Positions 9,355 through 17,702 of a stretch of DNA of 64,000 bases are shown here, piece after piece. Source of the stretch: Pseudomonadaceae bacterium SI-3 (GTDB taxonomy: Bacteria; Pseudomonadota; Gammaproteobacteria; Pseudomonadales; Pseudomonadaceae); NCBI GenBank assembly GCA_004010935.1, contig CP026511.1, forward strand, positions 4,030,001-4,094,000, in the 5' to 3' direction. The notes below the pieces were generated by a model that worked only from the letters and a program-made list of their open reading frames with translations, searched no databases and had not been told where the DNA came from. The translations under genes were made by a program, and so were the position numbers. Within the stretch, counting starts at the first letter, position 1. Every line of letters begins with the position of its first letter.

Positions 9355-9621
9355 TCAGCGCAGCTGGCTGTCCTTGCTGCCGCGGCGGTTGTAACCGCTG
9401 AATTTGGCTTCCTGCTTGTCCCGTTCGGTTTGGCATTTGACGCACAGCCTGACACCGGGCACGGCCTGCCGCCGCGCCTCGGGAATCTTAGCGTCGCATT
9501 CCTCGCAGTGCGTCAGGCTCTCGCCCTGCCCCAACCGACTGCGCGCTCGCTGCACAGCATCTTCGATGGTGCTGTCGATCTGTTCCTGAACCGCACCCTC
9601 ATTCGCCCAACCCGTAGCCAT
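9355..9621 (-). CDS. DksA/TraR C4-type zinc finger protein (YbiI-like)
   Basis: 88-residue protein with one C4 zinc finger: CEECDAKIPEARR followed by GVRLCVKCQTERDKQE. This is the DksA/TraR C-terminal finger without the long coiled coil of DksA, so it resembles E. coli YbiI. The start ATG 9621 has GGGAGG five bases upstream; the frame extends to 9759 but the extra residues are not family-like. Its molecular role is unproven; binding at the RNA polymerase secondary channel is the known role of larger relatives. Confidence 0.85.
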   Translation of the reverse strand: MATGWANEGAVQEQIDSTIEDAVQRARSRLGQGESLTHCEECDAKIPEARRQAVPGVRLCVKCQTERDKQEAKFSGYNRRGSKDSQLR

Positions 9622-9907
9622 CGCGACCTCCCAGCAAGCCAGGTCTAACAGTGTATTAGCTTGGAACATCTGCCCCGGGCACCGTTCAGTAATGCGACTG
9701 ACGTGACGCGCATTCCGTGTCCCTAACCCAAAAACCACCCGTCGATCCGTTGGCGTCAAATCGACGAACGGACCTCAGCGCCACATTGCATTGTCTATCC
9801 TTCCAGCCGATTGAACGGCAAGCCCCACTACAGATGCTCTATCTCGGGACTTGTCTCATCGAGGTCGCCCGCCGGCCTTCTGTAAACACACCCCCAGGGA
9901 AGCGGTG

Positions 9908-10627
9908 ATGCACACGAAGATCCTGCCGGCGCTGTTAATTGGCCTGAGCGGATGCGCCAGCCAGCCGGAAGTGCTTGAACGCGAAGTCGGCCAATTCGAC
10001 CTGCGACTCGGCACGGCCCCCACTCGTAGCATGGCCCAAGGGCTGGTGAACCCGACGGCCGCCAGCACCTTTCGCGGCGGGCTGGACCTCACCCACGAGA
10101 GCGGTTGGTACGTTGGCCAATGGGCGCCCAGCATGGGCATCCTCGAGGGCAACCAGCTGGAACTGGACAGCTATATCGGTTACGTCCAGCACCGCTTCGA
10201 CCAGGCGCCAGGCTACGAACTGGGCGTGATCCGCTACAGCTTCCCGGAACTGGAAGGTGCCGATCGCCACGAATACTACGCAGGCTTCAACCTGGCCGGC
10301 AGTCGCCTTGGTGGCGCACTCAGCAGCCGCCCGGGGCGCACCGACAGTACCCTGCTCCTGGAGCTTGGTGGGCTAAGTCCGTTGGAGCTGGACCTGCGCC
10401 TGAAATACGCCAGCCACTCGATGGACAGCCCGATGTATCACCCAGGCGGCAGTGTTGAAGTCTTCAATGACTGGTCGCTGAACCTGTCTCGCCCCTGGCT
10501 CGGCGTACGCCTGGATCTCTCATACACCGACTCGAGCCTTCGCGGCCGCGAGTGCGGCGTCTACTCGGGCCAGAACACCTATTGCGAGAGCTACTTCATG
10601 TTCAAGGCCGAGCGCTCGCTGTTCTAG
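9908..10627 (+). CDS. TorF-like putative outer-membrane porin with a lipoprotein-type signal
   Basis: 239 residues. The body resembles the TorF/Gcw_chp family of proteobacterial beta-barrel proteins: TFRGGLDLTHESGWYVGQWA, ELDSYIGYVQHRF, GYELGVIRYSFPE and SLNLSRPWLGVRLDLSYTDS, with alternating hydrophobic residues typical of beta strands and an aromatic C-terminus (ERSLF). The N-terminus MHTKILPALLIGLSGCASQP has a lipobox (LSGC) with Cys16, which would make it a lipoprotein; the family more often has an ordinary signal peptide. The start ATG 9908 follows AAGCGGTG. It stands alone between leftward genes. Function unknown. Confidence 0.6.
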   Translation: MHTKILPALLIGLSGCASQPEVLEREVGQFDLRLGTAPTRSMAQGLVNPTAASTFRGGLDLTHESGWYVGQWAPSMGILEGNQLELDSYIGYVQHRFDQAPGYELGVIRYSFPELEGADRHEYYAGFNLAGSRLGGALSSRPGRTDSTLLLELGGLSPLELDLRLKYASHSMDSPMYHPGGSVEVFNDWSLNLSRPWLGVRLDLSYTDSSLRGRECGVYSGQNTYCESYFMFKAERSLF

Positions 10628-10637
10628 TCGACGGTCA

Positions 10638-11795
10638 TTAACCTTGCTCGAAGCGCATCCTCGCGTGCCATACGGCGATAAGAAAGGCCGCGGCCGCAAA
10701 GCCATAGAGCAGGCCGAGGTTGCCGTCCTGATACAGCCAGGAGCCCAGCACCGGCCCGGTGGCCATGCCCATGAAGCGAAAGAAGTTGTAACTGCCCACC
10801 GCGGTGGCTCGGTTGTGCGGGTACAGGTCCATCAGCAGGCTGGTCTGTACCGGTAGCGAAAGGCCGAGAAACAGCCCGAACGCGCTGACCGCCACCACCA
10901 GCGCCGCCAGCGACCACTGCGCAACCGCGAGAAACAGCAGCAGGCTGAGGGCATTGAGCGCCGCCGTCGTCACCAGCACCGGGCGGGGCCGCCAGCGCGC
11001 CAATAGCCGTCCACCCGCAAAACTGCCGACCACCACGGCAATCGACAGCGGCAGAAACACCAGGCCCTTTTCACTGGCACTCAGGCCGTAAGTGGCGCCG
11101 AGCACGCGCGGCATGAACACCAGGTAATTGTAGAAGGCGTAGTACTGCACAAAGCTCAGCAGCATGATCGCCAGCCCCTGACGATTGCGCACCACCTCCA
11201 GGTACTCCCTGGGATGGAAGGCGCGCGGCGCGCTCCCAGCCGGACGGGTTTCCTCTAGCCAGATCGCATTGCTCAGCAACGCAACAGCACCGACCACGGC
11301 GAGCAGCAGAAACACGTAATGGAAATCGAGGTGCTCGCCGATGAAGCCACCCACCACCGGGCCGACCACCGGCCCCAGCGCCACCATCATCTGGAACGAG
11401 CCCATCGCCCGAATACGCTCGGCGCCTTCGAACCGATCCCCGATCACCGTCACTGCCACCACCGCACCGGCAGCGATACCCACTGCCTGCAGCGCACGAA
11501 ACACCAGCAGCGTCTCGATATTGGTTGAGAGAAAACAGCCGATGGAAGCGCCGATGTAGCACGCCAGCCCCAGTAACAGGGTGCGCCTGCGGCCACTTCG
11601 ATCCACCAGCGGGCCGTAGACGATCTGCATGAACGCCAAAACGAAGGTGAAGATCGAAATGCTGAGGTTGATCAGCAGCGGCGTCGTCTGCAGCGCCTCG
11701 CCCAGCTCCGGCAAAATCGGTGCGTAGACCGTCTGCGTGAACGGGCCGAGAAAGGCGGCGAATGCCACCATGAAGGTCAGCAGGCGTGGGCTCAT
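10638..11795 (-). CDS. MFS transporter, DHA1 (Bcr/CflA-like) drug:proton antiporter type
   Basis: 385-residue major facilitator with about 12 hydrophobic segments. The loop 2-3 motif A is present (GPLVDRSGRRRTLLLG), and motif C-like GPVVGPVVGGFIGEH is in helix 5, which marks drug/proton antiporters of the DHA1 group. It begins MSPRLLTFMVAFAAFLGPFTQTVYAP. It ends 11 bases from the convergent TorF-like gene and starts 60 bases after the oxaloacetate decarboxylase gene on the same strand, so the two may be co-transcribed. Substrate unknown. Confidence 0.85.
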   Translation of the reverse strand: MSPRLLTFMVAFAAFLGPFTQTVYAPILPELGEALQTTPLLINLSISIFTFVLAFMQIVYGPLVDRSGRRRTLLLGLACYIGASIGCFLSTNIETLLVFRALQAVGIAAGAVVAVTVIGDRFEGAERIRAMGSFQMMVALGPVVGPVVGGFIGEHLDFHYVFLLLAVVGAVALLSNAIWLEETRPAGSAPRAFHPREYLEVVRNRQGLAIMLLSFVQYYAFYNYLVFMPRVLGATYGLSASEKGLVFLPLSIAVVVGSFAGGRLLARWRPRPVLVTTAALNALSLLLFLAVAQWSLAALVVAVSAFGLFLGLSLPVQTSLLMDLYPHNRATAVGSYNFFRFMGMATGPVLGSWLYQDGNLGLLYGFAAAAFLIAVWHARMRFEQG

Positions 11796-11855
11796 CGGAT
11801 CTCCGCTAACGCATCGAAAAGAGGCCTGGCGGCGCGCGCCGCCAGGCGGGAGGGG

Positions 11856-12719
11856 TCACTCCTTGACCTGCATGTATTCCTCGGCCCAGACCATGTATTC
11901 CTCGGCGGTTGAGTATTTGACCGACAGCTGCGAGGCGTTGAGATCGGACGCATCGATCTGACGCTGCTCGCGCAGGCAGTCGTAGGTCGCCTTGATCGCG
12001 GCAAAGTAGGCCGCGTGACCATTGACCACGATGCGCACGCCAAGCGCAGCCAGACGGGTGTTGTCGCGCAACTTAGGATTGCCATAGGTCACCAGCATCA
12101 GCGGTACGCTGAGTTTTTCCGCGACCTGCTCCAGCTGCTCGAAATCCTCGATGCCGACCAGGCAGATCCCATCGGCGCCAGCTGCCTCGTAGGCCTGCAC
12201 GCGCGCGATCACCTCTTCCAGGCCGATCACACCCGCATTGGTCCGCGCGATGATCGCGAGTTCGGGATCGATGCGTGCCTCCAGTGCCGCACGGATCTTG
12301 CCGACCGCCTCGAACATGCCGATCAGGTCGGTGGACTTGCGCCCGAATTTGGCTGGCAGCAGCGTGTCTTCGATTGTCAGCGCCGCGATGCCGGCGCGTT
12401 CCAGCTCGACCACCGTGCGCATCACGTTGAGCGCGTTGCCATAGCCATGGTCGGCGTCCGCGATGATCGGCAGCCGAGACACGCGGCCGATGCGTGTCGC
12501 CTGCTCGACAAATTCACTCAGGGTGATCAGCGCAAAGTCGGGCGCGGCCAGGACCTGTAACGAGGCGACCGAGCCACCGAGAATGCCGACTTCGAATTCC
12601 AGATCGGCGGCGATACGCGCCGACATCGGGTCGAATACCGATGCAGTGTGGTAGCAGCGATCGGAGGCCAGCAGCCGACGGAACTCGCTGCGCAGGGTGT
12701 GATGAGAAATACGTTGCAT
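11856..12719 (-). CDS. Oxaloacetate decarboxylase, PEP mutase/isocitrate lyase superfamily (PA4872 type)
   Basis: 287 residues, very similar to PA4872 of P. aeruginosa, a structurally characterised oxaloacetate decarboxylase: [39 protein letters not shown] and [20 protein letters not shown]. Metal-binding Asp88 and Asp90 lie in ADADHG. Tyr212 and His235 (VVNGHAAYF), which distinguish this decarboxylase branch from PEP mutase and lyases, are both present at the same numbers as in PA4872. It converts oxaloacetate to pyruvate and CO2 in the cytoplasm. Same strand as the MFS gene downstream; urease neighbourhood conserved with P. aeruginosa. Confidence 0.92.
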   Translation of the reverse strand: MQRISHHTLRSEFRRLLASDRCYHTASVFDPMSARIAADLEFEVGILGGSVASLQVLAAPDFALITLSEFVEQATRIGRVSRLPIIADADHGYGNALNVMRTVVELERAGIAALTIEDTLLPAKFGRKSTDLIGMFEAVGKIRAALEARIDPELAIIARTNAGVIGLEEVIARVQAYEAAGADGICLVGIEDFEQLEQVAEKLSVPLMLVTYGNPKLRDNTRLAALGVRIVVNGHAAYFAAIKATYDCLREQRQIDASDLNASQLSVKYSTAEEYMVWAEEYMQVKE

Positions 12720-12813
12720 GGGGGTTCCTGATGAATCGCACGCAAGGGTCGAGTCGCCCTTGTCTGTTCAGTGTTGGTAGTGGTACGGACGGCCTATTGC
12801 ACGTCTCGGTGTT

Positions 12814-13704
12814 TCACAGTGCCGGGCGCGGTTGTCGCCCTTGCACATACGCCATGACCAGCCCGCTGGCGATGATGATGGCCATGCCGACAATGGCGCC
12901 GAAATCCGGCGTATGTCCAAAGGCAACCAGGCCTACCACCCCAGCAAAGATGATCTGCGAATAGGTGAACGGTGCCAGCGCAGCGGCGCTGGCAAAGCGA
13001 AACGCATTGGTCAGCAACAGATGACCGCTCATGGCCATGGCACCAAGCCCGGCCATCATCAGCGCGTCATGCAGCGTTGGCGTCTGCCAGTTGAAGAAGA
13101 CCAGCACGCTCATCACCAGACTGCCAACCACGCTGGTGATGAAGTTGCTGGTGACCGGATGATCCGTGGCGCTGAGTCGACGGGTGATCAACTGATAAAC
13201 CGTGAAGCTCAGCGCCGCGCCGAACGGCAACAAGATCGCCGGCGTAAACAAGGCACCGCCCGGCCGCACGATGATCATCACGCCAATCAGCCCACAGCCG
13301 ACCGCCAGCCATTGGGCACGACTGACCTGTTCGCCGAGCAAGGCGGACGCGATGGTAACCAGCAATGGGGTCAGGAAGATGACTGCAGTCGCTTCGGCCA
13401 GGGGGATGTAACTCAGGCCACTGATGAACAGCATGCTGACGCTGACCAGACTCAGGCCACGGCAGATCTGCAGCTTCGGCCGAAGGGTATGAAACACACG
13501 ACGCCCCATGCGTGGCGTGAACAAGGTGAGCATCAGCACCGTCTGCGCCATATAACGCGCCCAGATAACCAGAAACACGGGGTAGAGCTGCGTCAGATAC
13601 TTGGACAGCCCGTCGTGAGTGGCGAGCGTCAGGCAAGAAACCAGAATCAGCGACACGCCAAGCAGGGGCCGGTGAGAGTTATTCAATGAGGGAAACCGCG
13701 ACAA
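12814..13704 (-). CDS. EamA-family DMT superfamily permease (RhaT-like)
   Basis: 296-residue drug/metabolite transporter with ten hydrophobic segments arranged as two EamA repeats; the second half begins near LLPFGAALSFTVYQLITRR. Segments typical of the family are ARYMAQTVLML, LSYIPLAEATAVIFLTPLLV and ALAPFTYSQIIFAGVVG. The open frame begins at a TTG (13704). A second TTG at 13686 would remove six residues, and an ATG further upstream is separated by a stop. No Shine-Dalgarno precedes either, so the start is uncertain. Substrate unknown. Confidence 0.82.
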   Translation of the reverse strand: MSRFPSLNNSHRPLLGVSLILVSCLTLATHDGLSKYLTQLYPVFLVIWARYMAQTVLMLTLFTPRMGRRVFHTLRPKLQICRGLSLVSVSMLFISGLSYIPLAEATAVIFLTPLLVTIASALLGEQVSRAQWLAVGCGLIGVMIIVRPGGALFTPAILLPFGAALSFTVYQLITRRLSATDHPVTSNFITSVVGSLVMSVLVFFNWQTPTLHDALMMAGLGAMAMSGHLLLTNAFRFASAAALAPFTYSQIIFAGVVGLVAFGHTPDFGAIVGMAIIIASGLVMAYVQGRQPRPAL

Positions 13705-13990
13705 TAGGTAGCAAGCTATGAATTATGCCCATAAATCGCCATTTCGTCAGTGGTGACGTGAGCCGATCCGACCAGAAGAGGTGCGCCCCAGCCTGCCACG
13801 CAGGTTCATCTTCTGACTCGTCGATGCGTCTGCTGAACGTCGATTCAGGACCTGATCACGCAACTGTCATCCCGTCAGGCTGTAATGCGCTACGTCTGTC
13901 GGCGCCCGCTCCGCTCGCCCGACAATCGCGTATGATCGCCGCCCCCGTGCGAGCCTCGTTACCGGCCGCTTCAGTCCGAGTGTTGTTTTG

Positions 13991-14491
13991 ATGTTCAAGA
14001 TACGAGCGATGCAGGTGCGCGATATACCTGCGGTGATGTCGATTCAGGAAGAATCCTATGCTGCCGAAGTCCACGAGGACGAAGCGGTGATCCTCAACCG
14101 CCTCGCCGCCTGCCCGCAGCTGGCCTGGGTGGCCGAGGACGATCAGGGCGTTTGCGCCTATCTCTTCGCCTACCACTCACGGGTCGGCAAGGTGACGCCA
14201 CTGGATGGCGACTTCGAATCCCACGCCAAAGCCGACTGCCTGTATCTGCACGACCTTGCCGTATCCCGGCGGGCCAGTGGCCGGGGCATCGGGCCGGCGC
14301 TGGTGCAGAAGAACCTCGAGCAGGCGCGCACTCAGAAGCTGCGCTACTCGGCGCTGGTGTCGGTGCAGGAGTCCGAAGCCTTCTGGTCTCGCCTCGGCTA
14401 TGCAGCACACACGGAACTCGAGCCGCCCCAAGCCAGCAACCTTGCCAGCTATCAGATACCCGCCGTCTATATGGTGCGGGCGCTGCACTGA
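13991..14491 (+). CDS. GNAT family N-acetyltransferase
   Basis: 166-residue GNAT protein. The acetyl-CoA binding region is YLHDLAVSRRASGRGIGPALV, followed by SALVSVQESEAFWSRLGY. The ATG at 13991 is preferred to the TTG one codon before. A possible -10 box TATGAT lies at 13931-13936. It stands 165 bases before ureE on the same strand and could share a transcript with the urease accessory genes. Substrate unknown; not closely similar to the two acetyltransferases inside the ureA-ureB interval. Confidence 0.85.
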   Translation: MFKIRAMQVRDIPAVMSIQEESYAAEVHEDEAVILNRLAACPQLAWVAEDDQGVCAYLFAYHSRVGKVTPLDGDFESHAKADCLYLHDLAVSRRASGRGIGPALVQKNLEQARTQKLRYSALVSVQESEAFWSRLGYAAHTELEPPQASNLASYQIPAVYMVRALH

Positions 14492-14656
14492 ACGCACGCA
14501 GATGGTGCGACCTAGATGCAGACGCACCATAACAGGACAGCCTAAAGCCCCATTTTCAAGCACGGGTAACCTGCAGGCTGCGGGGCGCTTCTGTTGTGGC
14601 GGGTTGGCAAGGGCCTTGCTCTGCTTGTGCCAATCGCACAACCGGAACTGCTCGCC

Positions 14657-15157
14657 ATGCTGGTCATCCATCACCGCACCTCCCCGCAGGCCAATGCCGA
14701 CGCCGAGCTGGAGTTGACCTTCGAAGCCCGTAGCAAATCGCGTCTGCGTTGCTTCTCCACCACAGGAGAAGATGTCGGCCTGTTCCTCGAGCGCGGCCAG
14801 CAACCGCTGCATGACGGCGAATGCCTGCGCGCCGAGGATGGCCGTATCGTCCGTGTGCGGGCCCGCGCCGAACAGCTCCTTCATGTGACCTGCAGCAGCG
14901 CGTTCGAACTGACGCGCGCCGCCTATCACTTGGGCAACCGCCATGTGGCACTGCAGCTCGGCGACGGCTGGCTGAGGCTGCTCGACGACTACGTACTGAA
15001 AGACATGCTGGTGCAGCTGGGCGCCAGTGTCGAAGCCATCGAGGCGCCCTTCCAGCCCGAGCACGGCGCGTACGGGGGCGGCCATCATCACTCCCACGCA
15101 GGCGAAGCCGAGTTCAGCTACGCGCCACGTCTGCATCAGTTTGGTGTGCGCACGTGA
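14657..15157 (+). CDS. ureE: Urease accessory nickel metallochaperone UreE
   Basis: 166-residue nickel-binding chaperone that delivers nickel to the UreDFG-urease complex. The C-terminal domain has the conserved nickel ligand in YHLGNRHVALQL and the segment DYVLKDMLVQLGASVEAIEA. It ends in a histidine-rich stretch GAYGGGHHHSHAGE, which adds metal sites. The start ATG 14657 gives MLVIHHRTSP; upstream codons from 14594 are not family-like. The stop overlaps the GTG start of ureF (GTGA). Confidence 0.95.
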   Translation: MLVIHHRTSPQANADAELELTFEARSKSRLRCFSTTGEDVGLFLERGQQPLHDGECLRAEDGRIVRVRARAEQLLHVTCSSAFELTRAAYHLGNRHVALQLGDGWLRLLDDYVLKDMLVQLGASVEAIEAPFQPEHGAYGGGHHHSHAGEAEFSYAPRLHQFGVRT

Positions 15158-15831
15158 ATCCGGCTGCGTTCGCGCTGCTGCGGCTTGCCAGCCCGCAGTT
15201 GCCGATCGGTGGATACAGCTATTCGCAAGGCCTGGAAATGGCGGTCGAATGCGAGCGAGTACGCGACGAAGCCAGCGCCCGCCGTTGGCTGGGCGACCAG
15301 CTGTTATTGAATCTGGCGCGCTTTGAAGCGCCGCTGCTGCTCGCGCACTGCCAGGCGGCAGCTGCTGAAGACTGGACAGAACTCGAGCGACTTGCCGATT
15401 GCCATCGCGCCAGTCGCGAAACCCGTGAGCTACGGCTGGAAAGCCGGCAGATGGGCTTTTCACTGAAGCAACTGCTGGACAATCTGCCCGAACTCGACGC
15501 CCCTGCGAGCGCCCTGTTTCAGCGCATCGACGAGCCAGGCCTCGCCTTGGGCTGGGCCTTGGCCGCGCGTGCCTGGGGCATCGGCCCCGAGGATGCACTG
15601 ACCGCCTGGCTTTGGGGCTGGCTGGAAAATCAGCTGGCGGTGCTGATGAAAACCCTGCCGCTCGGGCAGCAGGCGGCGCAGCGGCTGACCTCGCAGTTGC
15701 TGCCGGTCCTGCAGCAAGCCCATCACGACGCCACCCTTATCGAGCCGGAGCACTGGGGCAGCGCCGCCTTTGGCCTGTCCCTGACGAGCATGGCGCATGA
15801 GCGCCAATACAGCCGGCTGTTCCGCTCATGA
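15154..15831 (+). CDS. ureF: Urease accessory protein UreF
   Basis: 225-residue helical protein that bridges UreD and UreG and gates nickel transfer and GTP hydrolysis. Signatures: [21 protein letters not shown] near the N-terminus, [18 protein letters not shown] in the middle and [21 protein letters not shown]. The GTG at 15154 overlaps the ureE stop, indicating translational coupling. The frame is open 111 codons further upstream, but that part overlaps ureE in another frame and is spurious. Confidence 0.96.
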   Translation: MNPAAFALLRLASPQLPIGGYSYSQGLEMAVECERVRDEASARRWLGDQLLLNLARFEAPLLLAHCQAAAAEDWTELERLADCHRASRETRELRLESRQMGFSLKQLLDNLPELDAPASALFQRIDEPGLALGWALAARAWGIGPEDALTAWLWGWLENQLAVLMKTLPLGQQAAQRLTSQLLPVLQQAHHDATLIEPEHWGSAAFGLSLTSMAHERQYSRLFRS

Positions 15832-15859
15832 GCACCGCTTTCACAAGAGGAAACAGACG

Positions 15860-16474
15860 ATGAACACCCAACCCCTGCGCATCGGCATCGGCGGGCCGGT
15901 CGGCTCCGGCAAGACTGCCCTGACCCTCGCCCTCTGCCTGGCCCTGCGCGAGCGCTACAACCTGGCCGTGGTCACCAACGACATCTACACCCAGGAAGAC
16001 GCGCAATTTCTCGTACGCAACGAGGCCCTGGCGCCCGAGCGCATCATCGGCGTCGAGACTGGCGGTTGCCCGCACACCGCGATCCGCGAGGATGCTTCGA
16101 TCAATCTGGAAGCCGTCGAACAGCTAAACCGGCGCTTCCCAGGGCTGGACCTGATCATCGTCGAGTCCGGTGGCGACAATCTGTCGGCCACCTTCAGTCC
16201 GGAGCTGTCGGACCTGACCATCTATGTGATCGACGTATCGGCCGGCGACAAGCTGCCACGCAAGGGCGGGCCGGGCATCTGCAAATCCGATCTGCTGGTG
16301 ATCAACAAGGTCGACCTGGCTCCCATGGTCGGCGCCTCGCTGGAGGTCATGGATCGCGACACCCGCAAGATGCGCGGCGACAAACCCTTCGTGTTCAGCA
16401 ATCAGAAGGTTGGCCAGGGTCTCGACGAGATCATCGCCTTTATCGAACAGCAGGGAATGCTCAGCGCTGCCTGA
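15860..16474 (+). CDS. ureG: Urease accessory GTPase UreG
   Basis: 204-residue SIMIBI-class GTPase that powers nickel insertion into urease. P-loop GGPVGSGKT at residues 11-19, [15 protein letters not shown] with the family's metal/GTP switch, GVETGGCPH carrying the Cys-Pro-His nickel motif, [20 protein letters not shown], and NKVDLAP for guanine recognition. ATG 15860 follows AGAGGA nine bases upstream. 28 bases after ureF; end of the ureEFG block. Confidence 0.98.
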   Translation: MNTQPLRIGIGGPVGSGKTALTLALCLALRERYNLAVVTNDIYTQEDAQFLVRNEALAPERIIGVETGGCPHTAIREDASINLEAVEQLNRRFPGLDLIIVESGGDNLSATFSPELSDLTIYVIDVSAGDKLPRKGGPGICKSDLLVINKVDLAPMVGASLEVMDRDTRKMRGDKPFVFSNQKVGQGLDEIIAFIEQQGMLSAA

Positions 16475-16485
16475 ACCGAATCAAC

Positions 16486-16560
16486 TGTAGGAGCGAGGGG
16501 GGCGCCCAGTCCTTGCGCGCGATGCTAAGCGCTTCGTTAGCAAGCCCGCTCCTACAAAAA
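16486..16560. repeat. REP-type palindromic element between ureG and hupE
   Basis: TGTAGGAGCGAGGGGGGCGC at the left and TTAGCAAGCCCGCTCCTACA at the right form the imperfect inverted repeat common in Pseudomonas intergenic regions. A run of A follows on the plus strand. An inner hairpin CTAAGCG-cttcg-TTAGC is also visible. It may attenuate or stabilise the ureEFG message. Confidence 0.75.
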
Positions 16561-16633
16561 ATGACAGCCATCCGGCTCCTGTCGATCGCCTGCGACGATT
16601 CGCGACCGCCATGCACACCAGAGGGAACACCCT

Positions 16634-17209
16634 ATGAATCTGAATAGAAAACTCGTCGTTGCGTCCGCCCTGTTGCTGAGCCCTGCCTTGGCTTTCGCCC
16701 ATCCTGGCCACGACCACGCCGGCGTGATGTCGGGTATCGCCCATCCAATCTTTGGCTTCGATCATTTGCTGGCGATGCTGGCCGTCGGCCTCTGGGCGGC
16801 GCAGCAGCAGGGCAGCGCGCGCTGGGCGTTGCCGCTGACCTTCGTCGCCACCATGCTATTCGGCGGTCTGTTCGGCTTTACCGGTATGCACCTGCCATTA
16901 ATGGAAACCGGTATCGCCGGCTCGGTACTGGCGCTTGGGTTGCTGGTCGCGTTGGCGGTGCGCCCGCCGCTGGCCGTTGCCGCCGGGCTGACCGCGCTGT
17001 TCGCACTCAGTCATGGCGTTGCCCATGGCCTGGAGCTGCCGGCACTGTCCAGCCCATGGGGTTACGCCGCTGGCTTCGTCGCCGCCACCGCCGCGCTGCA
17101 TGGCATCGGCTATGCCGTCGCCCGCAACCTGCCGCAACTCGCCATGCCCCTGGTGCGCATCGCAGGCGCTGCCTCCGCGCTGGTTGGTGCTTGGTTGCTT
17201 GCGGCCTGA
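16634..17209 (+). CDS. ureJ: HupE/UreJ family nickel permease-like protein
   Basis: 191-residue integral membrane protein of the HupE/UreJ family, secondary carriers that import nickel for hydrogenase or urease. A signal sequence ends at LALAFA, followed by a histidine-rich start HPGHDHAG and the conserved HPIFGFDHLLAML motif. A second metal-type motif FALSHGVAHGLELP is in a later helix. Six to seven hydrophobic segments. ATG 16634 is preceded by AGAGGGAACACCCT. Placement after ureG points to nickel supply for urease. Symbol ureJ chosen because of this context; hupE is equally used. Confidence 0.9.
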   Translation: MNLNRKLVVASALLLSPALAFAHPGHDHAGVMSGIAHPIFGFDHLLAMLAVGLWAAQQQGSARWALPLTFVATMLFGGLFGFTGMHLPLMETGIAGSVLALGLLVALAVRPPLAVAAGLTALFALSHGVAHGLELPALSSPWGYAAGFVAATAALHGIGYAVARNLPQLAMPLVRIAGAASALVGAWLLAA

Positions 17210-17330
17210 ATCCGACACAAACCGAAACATTCACGGAACCTGAGCGCCCCCTGAGACCCAAAAGTTGAGTCACGCCGCCGATTGCATTCGGTGGTGCCTC
17301 ATTCACCGGTCTTCAGGGAGCAAGCGCCAC

Positions 17331-17702
17331 GTGTCCGGATCCCTTCACGCCCGCGGCTTCGCCTATTGGGCACTGAAAGTCTTCTCCATCATCGTCGCCC
17401 TGTTCGGGCTCGCACTTGCCGCTGGCGGCCTCTGGCTGATCACCCTTGGCGGATCCTGGTACTACCTCATCGCCGGAGCCGGCATGCTGGCTTCTGGCGT
17501 ACTGCTGTTCATGCAGCGCATCAGCGGCGTCTTGCTCTACTGGCTGGTGTTTATCGGCACCTTGATCTGGGCGATCTGGGAGGTCGGCCTCGACCCTTGG
17601 GCGCTGGTGCCACGCGTGGTGGCGCTGGCCGTAATTGCCCTTCTCACGCTCGCGTTCATTCCGGTGCTGCGGCGCCACACTCGCAGGGAGGCGCACCCAT
17701 GA
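17331..17702 (+). CDS. Membrane-anchor part of a PQQ-dependent dehydrogenase (separate gene)
   Basis: 123-residue protein with four hydrophobic helices, corresponding to the N-terminal membrane domain of E. coli Gcd (compare GGSWYY followed by IAG, and WAIWEVGLDPWALVPR). In Gcd this domain has five helices and is fused to the catalytic domain. Here the frame stops (TGA at 17700-17702) in the loop after helix 4. The GTG start at 17331 has GGAG ten bases upstream; the frame extends to 17265 but without family similarity. The stop overlaps the ATG of the catalytic gene. Expected role: ubiquinone-side anchor in the inner membrane. It could be a true split gene or the first half of a frameshifted one. 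Confidence 0.8.
   Translation: MSGSLHARGFAYWALKVFSIIVALFGLALAAGGLWLITLGGSWYYLIAGAGMLASGVLLFMQRISGVLLYWLVFIGTLIWAIWEVGLDPWALVPRVVALAVIALLTLAFIPVLRRHTRREAHP

Noticed and set aside
12832..13689. 285-residue open frame antisense to the DMT permease
   Set aside because: Glutamine- and arginine-rich translation without homology features; the minus-strand permease is clear.
14177..15598. 473-residue open frame antisense to the GNAT, ureE and ureF
   Set aside because: It covers three recognised genes on the other strand and resembles nothing; typical GC-rich shadow.
17282..17698. Reading the PQQ catalytic frame from 17282 as one 829-residue protein
   Set aside because: The first 139 codons of that frame are arginine- and alanine-rich and lie over the real anchor gene, whose own frame gives the conserved helices; the length match to Gcd is coincidental.
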